Positions 26,955 through 34,907 of a DNA stretch of 64,000 bases are shown piece after piece (position 1 is the stretch's first letter; every line of letters begins with the position of its first letter). The DNA comes from Limisphaerales bacterium. GTDB lineage: Bacteria; Verrucomicrobiota; Verrucomicrobiia; Limisphaerales; SXTU01. The notes beneath the pieces are model-generated. The model was given only the letters and a program-made list of their open reading frames with translations, did no database searches and was not told the origin of the DNA. The DNA is taken from positions 1 through 64,000 of the forward strand of contig WRPG01000020.1 of the NCBI GenBank assembly GCA_009773355.1, read 5' to 3'. The position numbers were made by a program, and so were the translations under genes.

Positions 26955-27625
26955 AAACGACCTACATCAAACGGATGGCGCGAGCCATGTTCGCAGCCTC
27001 TGTCCTTGTGCTGGCGGCTGCCTTGTCTGCCGCTGATAAAAAGCCCGGCAAGCCCGACACCGAGGCAGAATACACGGCGAAGCTGGAGCAGCGCGCGGCG
27101 GATATTCTCAAGGCACTGGAGCTGACCGATGACGTGAAGGCACAGCGCGTGCGCGGCATCGTCATCGCGCAGTATCGCGCGCTGCGGGACTGGCACGATG
27201 GCTACGACGCGAAGCTCAAGGGCGCGGGCGACGAGGAGGCGCGGGTGATTCGCGCGACGCTGAAGGAGTTGCACGGGAAGTTCATCGCCGCGCTGGCCAC
27301 CGAGTTGACGCCGGTGCAGGTCGAGCGCGTGAAGGACCGGATGACTTACGACACGGTGCGGGTGACTTACAGCGGCTACTTGGAGATGCTGCCCAAGCTG
27401 ACCGAGGCGCAGAAGGCGCGCATTCTCGCGATGCTGAAAGAGGCGCGCGAGGAGGCGATGGACGGTGGGAGCAGCAGCGAGAAGACAGCGATTTTCGGTC
27501 GTTACAAGGGGCGGATAAACAACTACCTCAGCGCGGAGGGTTTTGACTTGAAGCAGGCGGGCAAGGACTGGACAGAGCGGCGTAAGGCGAAACAAGTCAT
27601 CTCGTCGAAGGAGCCACAGAAGTAA
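26951..27625 (+). CDS. DUF3826 secreted helical protein
   Basis: 224 aa, ATG 26951 overlapping the GH127 stop (ATGA). Signal peptide RMARAMFAASVLVLAAALSA. The mature part is highly charged and helical (EYTAKLEQRAADILKALELT, YRALRDWHDGYDAKLKG, LTEAQKARILAMLKEAREEA), with the regular Lys/Glu spacing of DUF3826 proteins from Bacteroidetes and Verrucomicrobia pectin loci. No catalytic motif is seen; perhaps a periplasmic helper. It has no repeat in its N-terminus, unlike most neighbours. Confidence 0.8.
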   Translation: MKTTYIKRMARAMFAASVLVLAAALSAADKKPGKPDTEAEYTAKLEQRAADILKALELTDDVKAQRVRGIVIAQYRALRDWHDGYDAKLKGAGDEEARVIRATLKELHGKFIAALATELTPVQVERVKDRMTYDTVRVTYSGYLEMLPKLTEAQKARILAMLKEAREEAMDGGSSSEKTAIFGRYKGRINNYLSAEGFDLKQAGKDWTERRKAKQVISSKEPQK

Positions 27626-27631
27626 CGCACG

Positions 27632-30001
27632 ATGAAAGCACTCTCCATTACACGACTCAGCAGCGACCACCGAACTATGGAGTGCGGTGGCAAGCGGAGC
27701 GCGACACCGCTTACGATGACCGGGAGGTCGTTGGGGACAGGAGGCGTTCGAGCTTACGAAAGCGCCGTCGCCGCTGCGCTCTGCCGGCGCAGTCCAAGAC
27801 GCGGTGTAGTTTTCGCGGCGTGCCTGGCATTATTGCTGGCCTTACCCCTCCATGCCGCGCTGCGGGTGGATGTGAATCTCAATGAGGACCGCAAGGACAT
27901 CCTCACGCGCGGCTGGGAGAACTGGCAGGTGGTGGACGGGCAGTCGGCGGTGCGGAAGTTCGGCGACATGACGGTCAGGCTGCGGAATGTCGGCGGGCGG
28001 GCGCTGTCGGGAGACTGGTCCAAAGCCGGTTTGCAGGCGGGCGCAACGATGGCGGCGGACGGCGTGGCGGTGCGCGGGCAGGGGCGGGTCGCGGTGGAAA
28101 TCTCGCTCGAAGGACTCGTGCCGGGCCGGCACTCGCTGGCGACGTTTCACAACTGGCTTTGGGAGAGGTCATCGCCGGTGGCGTGTGACCTCTCGGTGGA
28201 TGACAAGCTCGTCGTCCGCAGCATGAAACCGTCCGCGTTCGTCACGAATGACTTCGATGCCGCGAGCGCATTCGTTGAGTTCGTGGCGGTCGCGGGCAAG
28301 CCGGTCGTTGTGCGCGTCGGGGCGGAGGGTGTGGCGATGTTGAATGGCTTTGAACTCGACCTGCCGAACCCAGTGCTCAAGGCCGGCAAGCCCTCGCCGG
28401 CAAACTACGACGTGCATGCGCCGGAGAACGCACCGCTCGTGTGGCAACCCGCGCGCGGAGCAACGGCACACTTGCTTTACCTCGGCACAGACTCGAACGC
28501 CGTCGCACGGGCAACTCAGAGTTCGCCGGAATTCAAGGGACGCCTGGCCGAGGCAAAGTTCGCTGCTGGAAAGTTGACCCACCTGAACCACTGGTTCTGG
28601 CGCGTGGACGAGGTTCACTCCGCCTTTGCCGAGCCGGTGCGCGGCGATGTCTGGCAGTTGCGCCCGCGCTTCCTCGCGTTTCCGACGGCAGAAGGTTACG
28701 GGCGGTTCGCAGTCGGCGGGCGTGGTGGAAGGGTGATTGAAGTGACGAATCTCGATGACAGCGGGCCGGGCAGCTTGCGCGCGGCGGTGGAGGCGGAGGG
28801 GCCGCGCACGGTGGTCTTCAACGTCTCCGGCCTCATCACGCTGGAGTCGAAGCTCGTGGTGAAGAATCCGTATCTCACCATCGCGGGGCAGACCGCCCCG
28901 GGGAAGGGCGTGTGTGTGCGCAAGTTCAACCTCGGCATGATGGGCGCGCACGATGTCATCATCCGCCACCTGCGCGTGCGGCCGGGCAACCTCGCCGGCC
29001 TGACCCTCGACGGCATGGGCATGGCGTCGAGCGACCACTGCATCATTGACCACTGCTCGATAAGCTGGACGCAGGACGAGGCGTTCAGCTCGCGCGGCGC
29101 GCGGAACATCACGCTCCAGCGCACGCTTATCTCCGAGGCGCTCAACGCGGCAGGGCACAAGAAGTATCCGCCCGGCACGCAGCACGGCTACGCGGCGAGC
29201 ATCGGCGGGAACGTGGGGAGCTTTCACCACAACCTGCTGGCGCATAACGCGGGTCGGAACTGGAGTCTCGCGGGCGGCATTGACCGCTTGAACCGCCACA
29301 CGGGCGCGCTGGATTTGCGGAACAACGTCGTCTTCAATTGGAAGCACCGCGCGACCGACGGCGGCGCGGCGCGCGTGCAGTTCGTGAACAACTACTACAA
29401 GCCCGGCCCGGCCACGGCGCACTTCCTTGAGCTGGTGCCACAGTTCGAGAACCCGGCGTTCGGGCCGCAGATTTATTTCGTCGCAGGCAATGTGATGGAG
29501 GCCAAACACGGGCCGGAGGGGCCGCTCGGACCGTTCGCGGGCACGCGGTCGCGACCGGACACGGCGTGGGAGAAGTTCACCGTGCCGGAGCCGTGGTTCG
29601 AGTCGTTCGTGACGACGCACTCGGCGGCGGAGGCTTACACGAACGTGCTGGCGGACGTGGGTTGCAATCACCCGGCGCTGGATGAACACGACGCGCGTGT
29701 GCTCGCCGAGGTGCGCGCGGGCACGGCGCAGTTCAAGGGCAGCACGACGGGCCTGCCGGGTTTGCCGGACAAGCAGGACGACGTGGGCGGCTGGGAGAAT
29801 TATCCGGTCGAGCGCCGCGCAGCGAATTGGGACACCGACCACGACGGAATGCCGGATGAGTGGGAGCGCGCGCGCGGCTTGAATCCGAAGGATGCGCGCG
29901 ACGGCAACGCCGACCGCGATGGGGATGGCTACACGAACTTGGAGGAGTATCTGGGCTGGTTGTGCGGGGAGTTTGGGGATGTGAAAGGAAGGCGGCCATG
30001 A
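27632..30001 (+). CDS. Second pectate lyase-like protein with N-terminal beta-sandwich
   Basis: 789 aa. The first 55 residues (ECGGKRSATPL ... RRSPRRG) are a translated repeat, followed by a signal peptide (VVFAACLALLLALPLHA). Residues about 75-230 look like a carbohydrate-binding sandwich, about 230-340 a fibronectin-like segment (NAPLVWQPARGATAHLLYLG), then a PL1-type beta-helix (YGRFAVGGRGGRVIEVTNL, GLITLESKLVVKNPYLTIAG, HDVIIRHLRVRPG, HHNLLAHNAGRN) and a calcium motif DTDHDGMPDEWERARGLNP. Probably degrades pectate or rhamnogalacturonan. The first ATG is used; a start after the repeat cannot be excluded. Confidence 0.87.
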   Translation: MKALSITRLSSDHRTMECGGKRSATPLTMTGRSLGTGGVRAYESAVAAALCRRSPRRGVVFAACLALLLALPLHAALRVDVNLNEDRKDILTRGWENWQVVDGQSAVRKFGDMTVRLRNVGGRALSGDWSKAGLQAGATMAADGVAVRGQGRVAVEISLEGLVPGRHSLATFHNWLWERSSPVACDLSVDDKLVVRSMKPSAFVTNDFDAASAFVEFVAVAGKPVVVRVGAEGVAMLNGFELDLPNPVLKAGKPSPANYDVHAPENAPLVWQPARGATAHLLYLGTDSNAVARATQSSPEFKGRLAEAKFAAGKLTHLNHWFWRVDEVHSAFAEPVRGDVWQLRPRFLAFPTAEGYGRFAVGGRGGRVIEVTNLDDSGPGSLRAAVEAEGPRTVVFNVSGLITLESKLVVKNPYLTIAGQTAPGKGVCVRKFNLGMMGAHDVIIRHLRVRPGNLAGLTLDGMGMASSDHCIIDHCSISWTQDEAFSSRGARNITLQRTLISEALNAAGHKKYPPGTQHGYAASIGGNVGSFHHNLLAHNAGRNWSLAGGIDRLNRHTGALDLRNNVVFNWKHRATDGGAARVQFVNNYYKPGPATAHFLELVPQFENPAFGPQIYFVAGNVMEAKHGPEGPLGPFAGTRSRPDTAWEKFTVPEPWFESFVTTHSAAEAYTNVLADVGCNHPALDEHDARVLAEVRAGTAQFKGSTTGLPGLPDKQDDVGGWENYPVERRAANWDTDHDGMPDEWERARGLNPKDARDGNADRDGDGYTNLEEYLGWLCGEFGDVKGRRP
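27677..27796. repeat. TGGAGTGCGGTGGCAAGCGG element in 5' coding region
   Basis: Left arm tggagtgcggtggcaagcgg plus gcgcgacaccgc; right arm gctgcgctctgccggcgcag then tcca. The terminal TGGA/TCCA and gcg-rich arms are inverted. It separates the start codon from the signal peptide. Confidence 0.7.
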
Positions 30002-30936
30002 GCGTTAGATTTTTGGAGAGCATTGCGCTTGGCTGCTCTTTACTCGCGCTGGTTTCCGTCCCCGCTAGCGCGCTGGACTTCGCAGCCACCGAGCAACAGG
30101 ACCGGCTCGTCATCACGCAGGCGGGCAAGCCAGTCGCACACTTTGTCTTCAAGGACGCCAAAATCCTCCGGCCTTACTTCTCGCACGTCCACACGCCGGA
30201 TGGCATTCAGGTCACGCGCACGCATCCGCCCGTGGCTGGCAAGGACGCAGTGGACCACGACACGATGCATCCCGGTGTCTGGCTCGCGTTCGGCGATGTG
30301 AGCGGGAATGACTTCTGGCGGAACAAGGCGGTGGTGCGGCACGAGCGGTTCACGGCCGCGCCTTCGGTGAAGGCGGGGCAGCTCACGTTCGCGACTGAGA
30401 CGAGCTTGCTGGCTACGAACGCGACCAAGCTCGCGACGCTGGCCTCGCGCTTCACCGTCAGCCGCGCAGGCGAAGGCTTCCTGCTGACATGGGAAGCGAG
30501 CTTCACTGCGACGACAGACGGCTTCGTGTTCGGCGACCAGGAGGAGATGGGTTTCGGCGTGCGCGTGGCGACGGAACTCACGGAGAAGAAGGGCGGTGTC
30601 ATCATCAGCAGCAGTGGGGCGACGACGGCGAAGGGAACTTGGGGGAAGACTGCGGACTGGTGCGATTACAGTGGCGTGCTGGGCGAGCGGCGCGTGGGCA
30701 TCGCGGTGCTGGCTGACCCGCAGAACTTCCGCGCGAGCTGGTTTCACAACCGCGACTACGGGCTGATGGTGGCGAATCCGTTCGGCGAGAATGCGTTCAC
30801 CAAGGGCGCGAAGAGCCGCGTGCCGGTGGCGAAGGGCGAGACGTTCCGGCTGCGCTTCGGCGCGTGGATTCACTCATCGGCGAAAGATGGGCTGGCGGAT
30901 GTGGCGGGGGTGTGGGAAATGTTTCGGAAACCATGA
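29998..30936 (+). CDS. DUF6807 (PmoA-like) secreted protein
   Basis: 312 aa; ATG 29998 overlaps the lyase stop (ATGA). Signal peptide ESIALGCSLLALVSVPASA. Characteristic stretches are PYFSHVHTPDGIQVTR, HDTMHPGVWLAFGDVSGND, EEMGFGVRVATEL and GKTADWCDYSG, followed by SWFHNRDYGLMVANPFG, as in PmoA/DUF6807 proteins that accompany sugar-acid and pectin catabolic genes. The fold is beta-rich; activity is unknown. The unaltered N-terminus contrasts with the repeat-invaded neighbours. Confidence 0.85.
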   Translation: MSVRFLESIALGCSLLALVSVPASALDFAATEQQDRLVITQAGKPVAHFVFKDAKILRPYFSHVHTPDGIQVTRTHPPVAGKDAVDHDTMHPGVWLAFGDVSGNDFWRNKAVVRHERFTAAPSVKAGQLTFATETSLLATNATKLATLASRFTVSRAGEGFLLTWEASFTATTDGFVFGDQEEMGFGVRVATELTEKKGGVIISSSGATTAKGTWGKTADWCDYSGVLGERRVGIAVLADPQNFRASWFHNRDYGLMVANPFGENAFTKGAKSRVPVAKGETFRLRFGAWIHSSAKDGLADVAGVWEMFRKP

Positions 30937-32438
30937 GCGGCTTCGACCAAATCGAACGCAAAGGCACAGAGGACGCGGAGAGACGTGGAGATGGAGGCCG
31001 CTGCTTTGAGTCCCCTCGGCGAGCCGTTGCGCCTTCTGCGTCGCTGCGTTTCGCGGGAACGCCGCTCAGACGCGCGGCGACCTTGGTGACCAGCGCGCTG
31101 TTCGCTGCCGTCGCGCTTGCGGCGGAGAAACAAGTGCCGGCGTTTCCGGGCGCGGAGGGTTTCGGGGCGGTGACGCGCGGCGGACGCGGCGGGCGGGTGA
31201 TTGAAGTCACCAGCCTTGCGGACGCGGGGCCGGGGACGCTCCGCGCGGCGTTGGAGGCGGAGGGAGCGCGAACGGTGGTCTTCCGCGTGGCGGGCCTCAT
31301 CACGCTGGAGTCGCCGGTGAAGATTGCGCATCCGTTCATCACCGTGGCGGGCCAGACCGCGCCGGGCGACGGCATCTGCGTGCGCGGGCACACGACGGAA
31401 ATCAACACGCACGAGGTCATCATCCGCCACCTGCGCTTCCGGCGCGGCAACCTGCGCTCACGCGACGACGCGCTCGGCGGCTATCCGGTGCGCAACATCA
31501 TCCTCGACCACTGCTCGTTCAGTTGGGGCCTCGACGAGAACGTGTCGCTCTACCGGTGGATTGAGGAGCTGCCCGACGGGAAAATCAGAAAGCTGCCGGC
31601 CGAAAACGTGACCATCCAGTGGTGCATCTCCAGCGAGGCGCTGAACCTGAACAACCACGCGTTCGGCGCGACCTGGGGCGGGAAGAACGTCTCGTTCCAC
31701 CACAACCTTTTTGCCTGCAACACGGGCCGGAACCCGAGCATCGGCTACGGGGACCACGTGGATTTCCGCAACAACGTCATCTTCAACTGGGTCCACCGCA
31801 CCGTGGACGGCGGCGACGCCAGCTCGTGGGTGAACGTCGTCGCCAACTACTACAAGCCCGGCCCGGCGACGCTCGGTTATGACATTCATCAACGCATCGC
31901 ACGGCCGCAGCACTTGAAGATGTTCAGCGAGGCGCCAACAGCGGGAAAGTGGTTCGTCGCGGAGAACTTGGTGGCCGGTCACCCCGAGGTGTCGCGCGAC
32001 AACTGGGCGGGCGGGGTGCAGTTCGACGAGCCGGACGTGCAGGAGGCCGGCAGCTTCCAGGCGCTGGTCGCGCGCGTCCGGGCGACGCAGGCGTTTCCCG
32101 CCGCGCGCGTCACCCGGCACACGGCGGCGGAGGCTTACGAGCTGGTGCTCGGCCAGGCAGGCGCGACGCTGCCGAAGCGCGACTTGGTGGACCAGCGCAT
32201 CATCGAGCAGGTCCGCACCGGCCGGATGCTTTTCGGCAATGGCATCATCCTCACTCCCGCCGACGTGGGCGGCTGGCCGGAATACACCTTCACCACTGCT
32301 CCGCTGGACACCGACCACGACGGCATGCCGGACGAGTGGGAAATCAAGCGGGGCCTGAATCCCCGGGATGGCACCGACGGAGCAAAGGATCCCAACAGCG
32401 ATGGCTACACCAACTTGGAGGCATACCTGAACCGTTGA
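30933..32438 (+). CDS. Third pectate lyase-like protein with Ca-binding type-3 repeat
   Basis: 501 aa; ATG 30933 overlaps the previous stop (ATGA). Residues 8-42 (RKGTEDAERRGDGGRCF...) are a translated repeat, then a signal helix (AATLVTSALFAAVALAAE). The beta-helix core closely parallels the first lyase (VPAFPGAEGFGAVTRGGRGG, VIIRHLRFRRGNLRSRD, LDHCSFSWGLDEN, FHHNLFACNTGRNPSIGY), ending in DTDHDGMPDEWEIKRGLNP and NSDGYTNLEAYLN. Last gene of the operon. Confidence 0.88.
   Translation: MSGFDQIERKGTEDAERRGDGGRCFESPRRAVAPSASLRFAGTPLRRAATLVTSALFAAVALAAEKQVPAFPGAEGFGAVTRGGRGGRVIEVTSLADAGPGTLRAALEAEGARTVVFRVAGLITLESPVKIAHPFITVAGQTAPGDGICVRGHTTEINTHEVIIRHLRFRRGNLRSRDDALGGYPVRNIILDHCSFSWGLDENVSLYRWIEELPDGKIRKLPAENVTIQWCISSEALNLNNHAFGATWGGKNVSFHHNLFACNTGRNPSIGYGDHVDFRNNVIFNWVHRTVDGGDASSWVNVVANYYKPGPATLGYDIHQRIARPQHLKMFSEAPTAGKWFVAENLVAGHPEVSRDNWAGGVQFDEPDVQEAGSFQALVARVRATQAFPAARVTRHTAAEAYELVLGQAGATLPKRDLVDQRIIEQVRTGRMLFGNGIILTPADVGGWPEYTFTTAPLDTDHDGMPDEWEIKRGLNPRDGTDGAKDPNSDGYTNLEAYLNR
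30955..31055. repeat. ACGCAAAGGCACAGAGGACG element in 5' coding region
   Basis: Left arm aacgcaaaggcacagaggac, right arm ccttctgcgtcgctgcgttt then cgcgg, imperfectly inverted. Again lies between an overlapping start codon and the signal peptide. Confidence 0.7.
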
Positions 32439-32801
32439 CCACCTTCTTGCGGACCGCTTCGTGCGAGGCTGGAACCCGTTGCGCCAGTCCGATTACGGCC
32501 CGCTGTGGGAGCATGTGAGGCTGGAGCATCTCGCGGTGCACTATCCGAAATTTCCCCCGCACTACTGGCGACACGGCGGGCACAAACTCGATTTCGTGCT
32601 CGTGCGCAGCCGGGACCCCGTGGACGCCATCGAGTGCAAGTGGGATTCCGTCGAATTCGACGCCAGCAACCTCCGGGTGTTCCGTTCGGCGTGTCGCACG
32701 GCAACAACTACCTCGTCAGCCCTGTCTCGACGCCGGCCTTCCGGAAGCGTTACGGCGGCCTGGATGTCAAGGTCTGTGCGCCGGCGGAAGTGGTGGTCTG
32801 A
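32434..32801 (+). pseudogene. C-terminal fragment of a DUF4143 AAA+ ATPase, frameshifted
   Basis: Directly after the lyase stop codon the sequence reads DHLLADRFVRGWNPLRQSD, VRLEHLAVHYPKFPPHYW, KLDFVLVRSRDPVDAIECKW: the DUF4143 nuclease-like tail of transposon-associated ATPases. Near 32685 the match jumps frame and continues as GVSHGNNYLVSPVSTPAF to the stop. The ATPase domain is missing, so this is a dead remnant trapped between the operon and the tRNA array. Confidence 0.8.
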
Positions 32802-33183
32802 GGATTCAAACTTTTCAATTTCTCATCCGGAAGGGATTCAACGAAGGGGTAGATCAAGCAGAAGCTGTCGGAAGCAAAGTGGAAGCAGCCAAGCGCTCAG
32901 CCATGACTCCAGTGACAGGCCTGACAAACTAGACCGAATTGCTAAAAACTTATTGACGTAACCTTTGTCTCGTATTAGAAGTCTTTCGCATTCGAAGACC
33001 TGTATGAACAAGTCAATACAACAGACCAGACTGACAGTCGCCTTGGCGACACGTCATGAATGGACGCGTTGTGATGGCGCGTTCAGTCTGGGACGCCATT
33101 CCGGTATGTCGGGGTATATCCCCGGCCTTAATCCGAAGCGGTCCCCAGTAAGCAGGTAACGAGAGAACCAGTTTTTCGACTCA
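32802..33183. other. Stretch without a gene
   Basis: No supported gene. A copy of the motif agtaagcagg (33146-33155) precedes the terminator hairpin that repeats it. Confidence 0.5.
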
Positions 33184-33214
33184 CCCTGCTTACCGAAAGT
33201 AAGCAGGGTTTTTT
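33184..33214 (+). terminator. Rho-independent terminator
   Basis: Perfect 10-bp stem CCCTGCTTAC / GTAAGCAGGG with a CGAAA loop followed by six T residues. It isolates the upstream region from the tRNA array. Confidence 0.9.
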
Positions 33215-33669
33215 GTTGGTTGGATGAAGTCGGCAGCCATGTGATCGAGCAAGACACATACAAACGAAAGTGAACGCACTGTGACCAGAAGCATTGTGAC
33301 ATCTATATGATGTCAGTCGCGCCAATCAAAATAGTCCGGGTAAGAGACTTAGAGCTCAACCGGTGTGGTGTGCCCCTCCGTCCTGCGGATGGCCGCCAAC
33401 GCGACCCATACCCCCTTTTAGAATTCAAGGGCTTCGCAAGAGGTGTGCCCTTAAACACCGAAACAGCCGCCGTGAATCCGCGGGCTGGGGTCGAGTAGAC
33501 CACCAGGTGGTGTTTGTTCTTTGTTGAAATGGCACGGGCCGGGAGCGCGCAAGCGTTCCCGGCCCTTCACTTTCCGCGGTTGCCACTCAAGCCGTCTCCC
33601 TCGAATTCGAGGCTGACCTTTGGCCGCCCATCCGGGTGGAACTCCAGCAACCGCACCAACAGTCTTCGC
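33215..33669. other. Leader of the tRNA array, no gene seen
   Basis: No supported coding region. A strong hairpin (gggccgggagcg / cgttcccggccc, 33536-33565) lies about 100 bp before the first tRNA. The array promoter is expected here, but I cannot define it. Confidence 0.4.
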
Positions 33670-33741
33670 AGGCTGCGCGTCAGCACGCGGCTGAGTCTCC
33701 AAAACTCAGCCCACTCCGGGCGGCACGGAGGCAGCCTGCCA
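33670..33741 (+). tRNA. tRNA-Trp (CCA), noncanonical elbow
   Basis: Acceptor AGGCTGC/GCAGCCT fully paired, G73 and encoded CCA, as expected for Trp. Anticodon loop CTCCAAA in a 5-bp stem. The D-arm is reduced to 3 bp with a 6-base loop (TCAGCA); the T-loop is GGCGGCA instead of TTCRANN. Only 69 nt before CCA. Confidence 0.82.
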
Positions 33742-33749
33742 ATTTCAGT

Positions 33750-33821
33750 GGGGTCGTGGCAGACAAGCAATGCACCTGTTTTGCAAGCAGGTTGATGTGG
33801 GAGCGTTACCCACCGACTCCA
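33750..33821 (+). tRNA. tRNA-Ala (UGC), noncanonical elbow
   Basis: Acceptor GGGGTCG/CGACTCC contains the G3:U70 pair that defines Ala. Anticodon loop TTTGCAA. T-loop AGCGTTA; D-stem 3 bp with loop GACAAGCAA, no GG. A73 is followed by CCC, so A76 is not encoded. Confidence 0.87.
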
Positions 33822-33830
33822 CCCTTTCAC

Positions 33831-33903
33831 TGCGGGGAGAATGAGATTCAGGCGAGCCTCATAAGCTCTGTCTTCGTGGGTGCGACTCCCACCCCCGCTA
33901 CCA
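33831..33903 (+). tRNA. tRNA-Met (CAU), possibly initiator
   Basis: Acceptor TGCGGGG/CCCCGCT leaves positions 1 and 72 unpaired (T-T), as initiators do, and the other six pairs equal those of E. coli tRNA-fMet. Anticodon loop CTCATAA, but the stem lacks the three G-C pairs of initiators. T-loop TGCGACT; A73 and CCA encoded. Confidence 0.8.
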
Positions 33904-33907
33904 TTTC

Positions 33908-33996
33908 GGGCAGTGTCCCGGCTGCCGGTCCGTAAAACCGGTGTTACAAAACCAGCCGGAAGCCGACGACTGGAGCGTTACCAGCGCTGCCCACCA
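33908..33996 (+). tRNA. tRNA-Tyr (GUA), class II, almost no D-arm
   Basis: Acceptor GGGCAGT/GCTGCCC, A73, CCA. Anticodon loop CCGTAAA with C33. Only about ten bases replace the D-arm (GTCCCGGCTG). Long variable arm, correct for Tyr. T-loop AGCGTTA. Confidence 0.78.
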
Positions 33997-34103
33997 GCCT
34001 TCGCCGCTTCCGCTCGAAAGTGGCGAAGGCTGGCACGCCGAAGCTCTTTGAGCGAAGGCGGACTTTCATGTCAGGCGAAGGAACGGCTTCGGCCCGGCAA
34101 GCC
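33997..34103 (+). repeat. tRNA-tail element, long form
   Basis: Starts GCCTTCGCCGC directly after the CCA of tRNA-Tyr and ends GGCCCGGCAAGCCA. Inner hairpin gccttcgccgctt/gtggcgaaggc. The same start and end recur behind other tRNAs of the array. Confidence 0.8.
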
Positions 34104-34109
34104 ATTTCT

Positions 34110-34183
34110 GGACTCGTAGCTCAAGGCAGAGCGCCCCGTTGTCTGCGGGAGGGTTGAGGGTGCAAGCCCCTTCGGGTCCGCCA
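34110..34183 (+). tRNA. tRNA-Asp (GUC)
   Basis: Acceptor GGACTCG/CGGGTCC, G73 (Asp identity), CCA. Anticodon loop TTGTCTG. D-stem GCTC/GAGC with a short loop AAGGCA that keeps a GG. T-loop TGCAAGC. Confidence 0.88.
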
Positions 34184-34275
34184 TTTTCAGAATCTTCAAG
34201 GCGGGACTGTTCCCAGGGTTGATGTCTCGCCTCCCTCAGTCCCGGCTCCGTCGCCCGACGGAGCCGGGGCCTTCT

Positions 34276-34350
34276 CAGCACGTGGTGTAGGAGCAACATG
34301 CCCGGCTTGGGCCCGGGTGACCGCAGGTGCAAGTCCTGCCGCGCTGTCCA
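34276..34350 (+). tRNA. tRNA-Pro (UGG), copy 1
   Basis: Acceptor CAGCACG/CGCGCTG with C1:G72 (Pro-like) and one mismatch at position 5; T73, CCA. Anticodon loop CTTGGGC. T-loop TGCAAGT. A hairpin (cggctccgtcg/cgacggagccg) lies just upstream. Confidence 0.85.
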
Positions 34351-34356
34351 TTTTTC

Positions 34357-34432
34357 GCTGCCGTGGCCGAACACACGAGGCATCCGTCTTCTAAACGGAA
34401 CGATGCAGGTGGGAGTCCTGCCGGCAGCGCCA
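34357..34432 (+). tRNA. tRNA-Arg (UCU)
   Basis: Acceptor GCTGCCG/CGGCAGC, G73, CCA. Anticodon loop CTTCTAA. D-stem GCC/GGC with loop GAACACACGA, no GG. T-loop TGGGAGT. Confidence 0.87.
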
Positions 34433-34465
34433 GTCTTCGCCGGTCGGTTTCGACTCGGCGAGCCA
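34433..34465 (+). repeat. tRNA-tail element, short form
   Basis: GTCTTCGCC...CTCGGCGAGCCA fills the whole spacer between the CCA of tRNA-Arg(UCU) and tRNA-Asn. Confidence 0.7.
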
Positions 34466-34466
34466 T

Positions 34467-34541
34467 TGCCAGGTGGTGTCAAAGTAGCACGACGGTTTGT
34501 TAAACCGCACGGTCCTGGTGCGAGTCCAGGCCTGGCAGCCA
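34467..34541 (+). tRNA. tRNA-Asn (GUU)
   Basis: Acceptor TGCCAGG/CCTGGCA (U1:A72), G73 (Asn identity), CCA. Anticodon loop TTGTTAA. D-stem GTG/CAC, loop TCAAAGTAG, no GG. T-loop TGCGAGT. Confidence 0.88.
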
Positions 34542-34545
34542 GTGT

Positions 34546-34621
34546 CAGGGTGTAATGTCAGCAGCAGACGGCCTTGTTCGGAACGAGGAGGTCGCGAGTG
34601 CAACTCTCGCCATCCTGACCA
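34546..34621 (+). tRNA. tRNA-Pro (CGG)
   Basis: Acceptor CAGGGTG/CATCCTG with C1:G72, A73, CCA. Anticodon loop TTCGGAA. D-stem GTC/GAC, loop AGCAGCA. T-loop TGCAACT. Confidence 0.87.
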
Positions 34622-34626
34622 TTTCT

Positions 34627-34716
34627 GGAAGGCAGGCAGATACAAGCTGGCTGCACCTGTCCCGAAAACAGGGTCCGTTCAACCGGAGGTCGGAGCATTA
34701 CCGACGCCTTCCGCCA
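34627..34716 (+). tRNA. tRNA-Ser (CGA), class II
   Basis: Acceptor GGAAGGC/GCCTTCC, G73 (Ser), CCA. Anticodon loop CCCGAAA with C33. Long variable arm as expected of Ser. T-loop AGCATTA in a perfect 5-bp stem. Confidence 0.85.
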
Positions 34717-34742
34717 CTTCACCCTCAACGAAAGGAAACCCA

Positions 34743-34907
34743 ATGAAACCAACCATCCGCTACCAGAGCCAGTTGCTCCCTCGCCGGAGCTACAAACCCA
34801 ATCGAGTCCTCCGCATCCATCCGGTGGAGAAGTTGAACTTCGTCTTCCGACCGGTGCGCTTCGGAGTGAAACCACAAATCAAAACACATGAATGCGAAGC
34901 ACATTGA
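34743..34907 (+). CDS. 54-aa basic protein inside the tRNA array
   Basis: ATG 34743 has a strong ribosome-binding site (AAAGGAAACCC). The product is basic (RYQSQLLPRRSYKPNRVLR, FVFRPVRFGVKPQ) with no recognised family, and its last 20 bases overlap the next gene, which suggests coupling. It could be a small RNA-binding protein or simply a leader peptide. Confidence 0.5.
   Translation: MKPTIRYQSQLLPRRSYKPNRVLRIHPVEKLNFVFRPVRFGVKPQIKTHECEAH

Noticed and set aside
33300-33500. Possible tmRNA or other structured RNA at the head of the tRNA array
   Set aside because: No tRNA-like 3' end, tag frame or CCA could be assembled; only one hairpin at 33536 is convincing.
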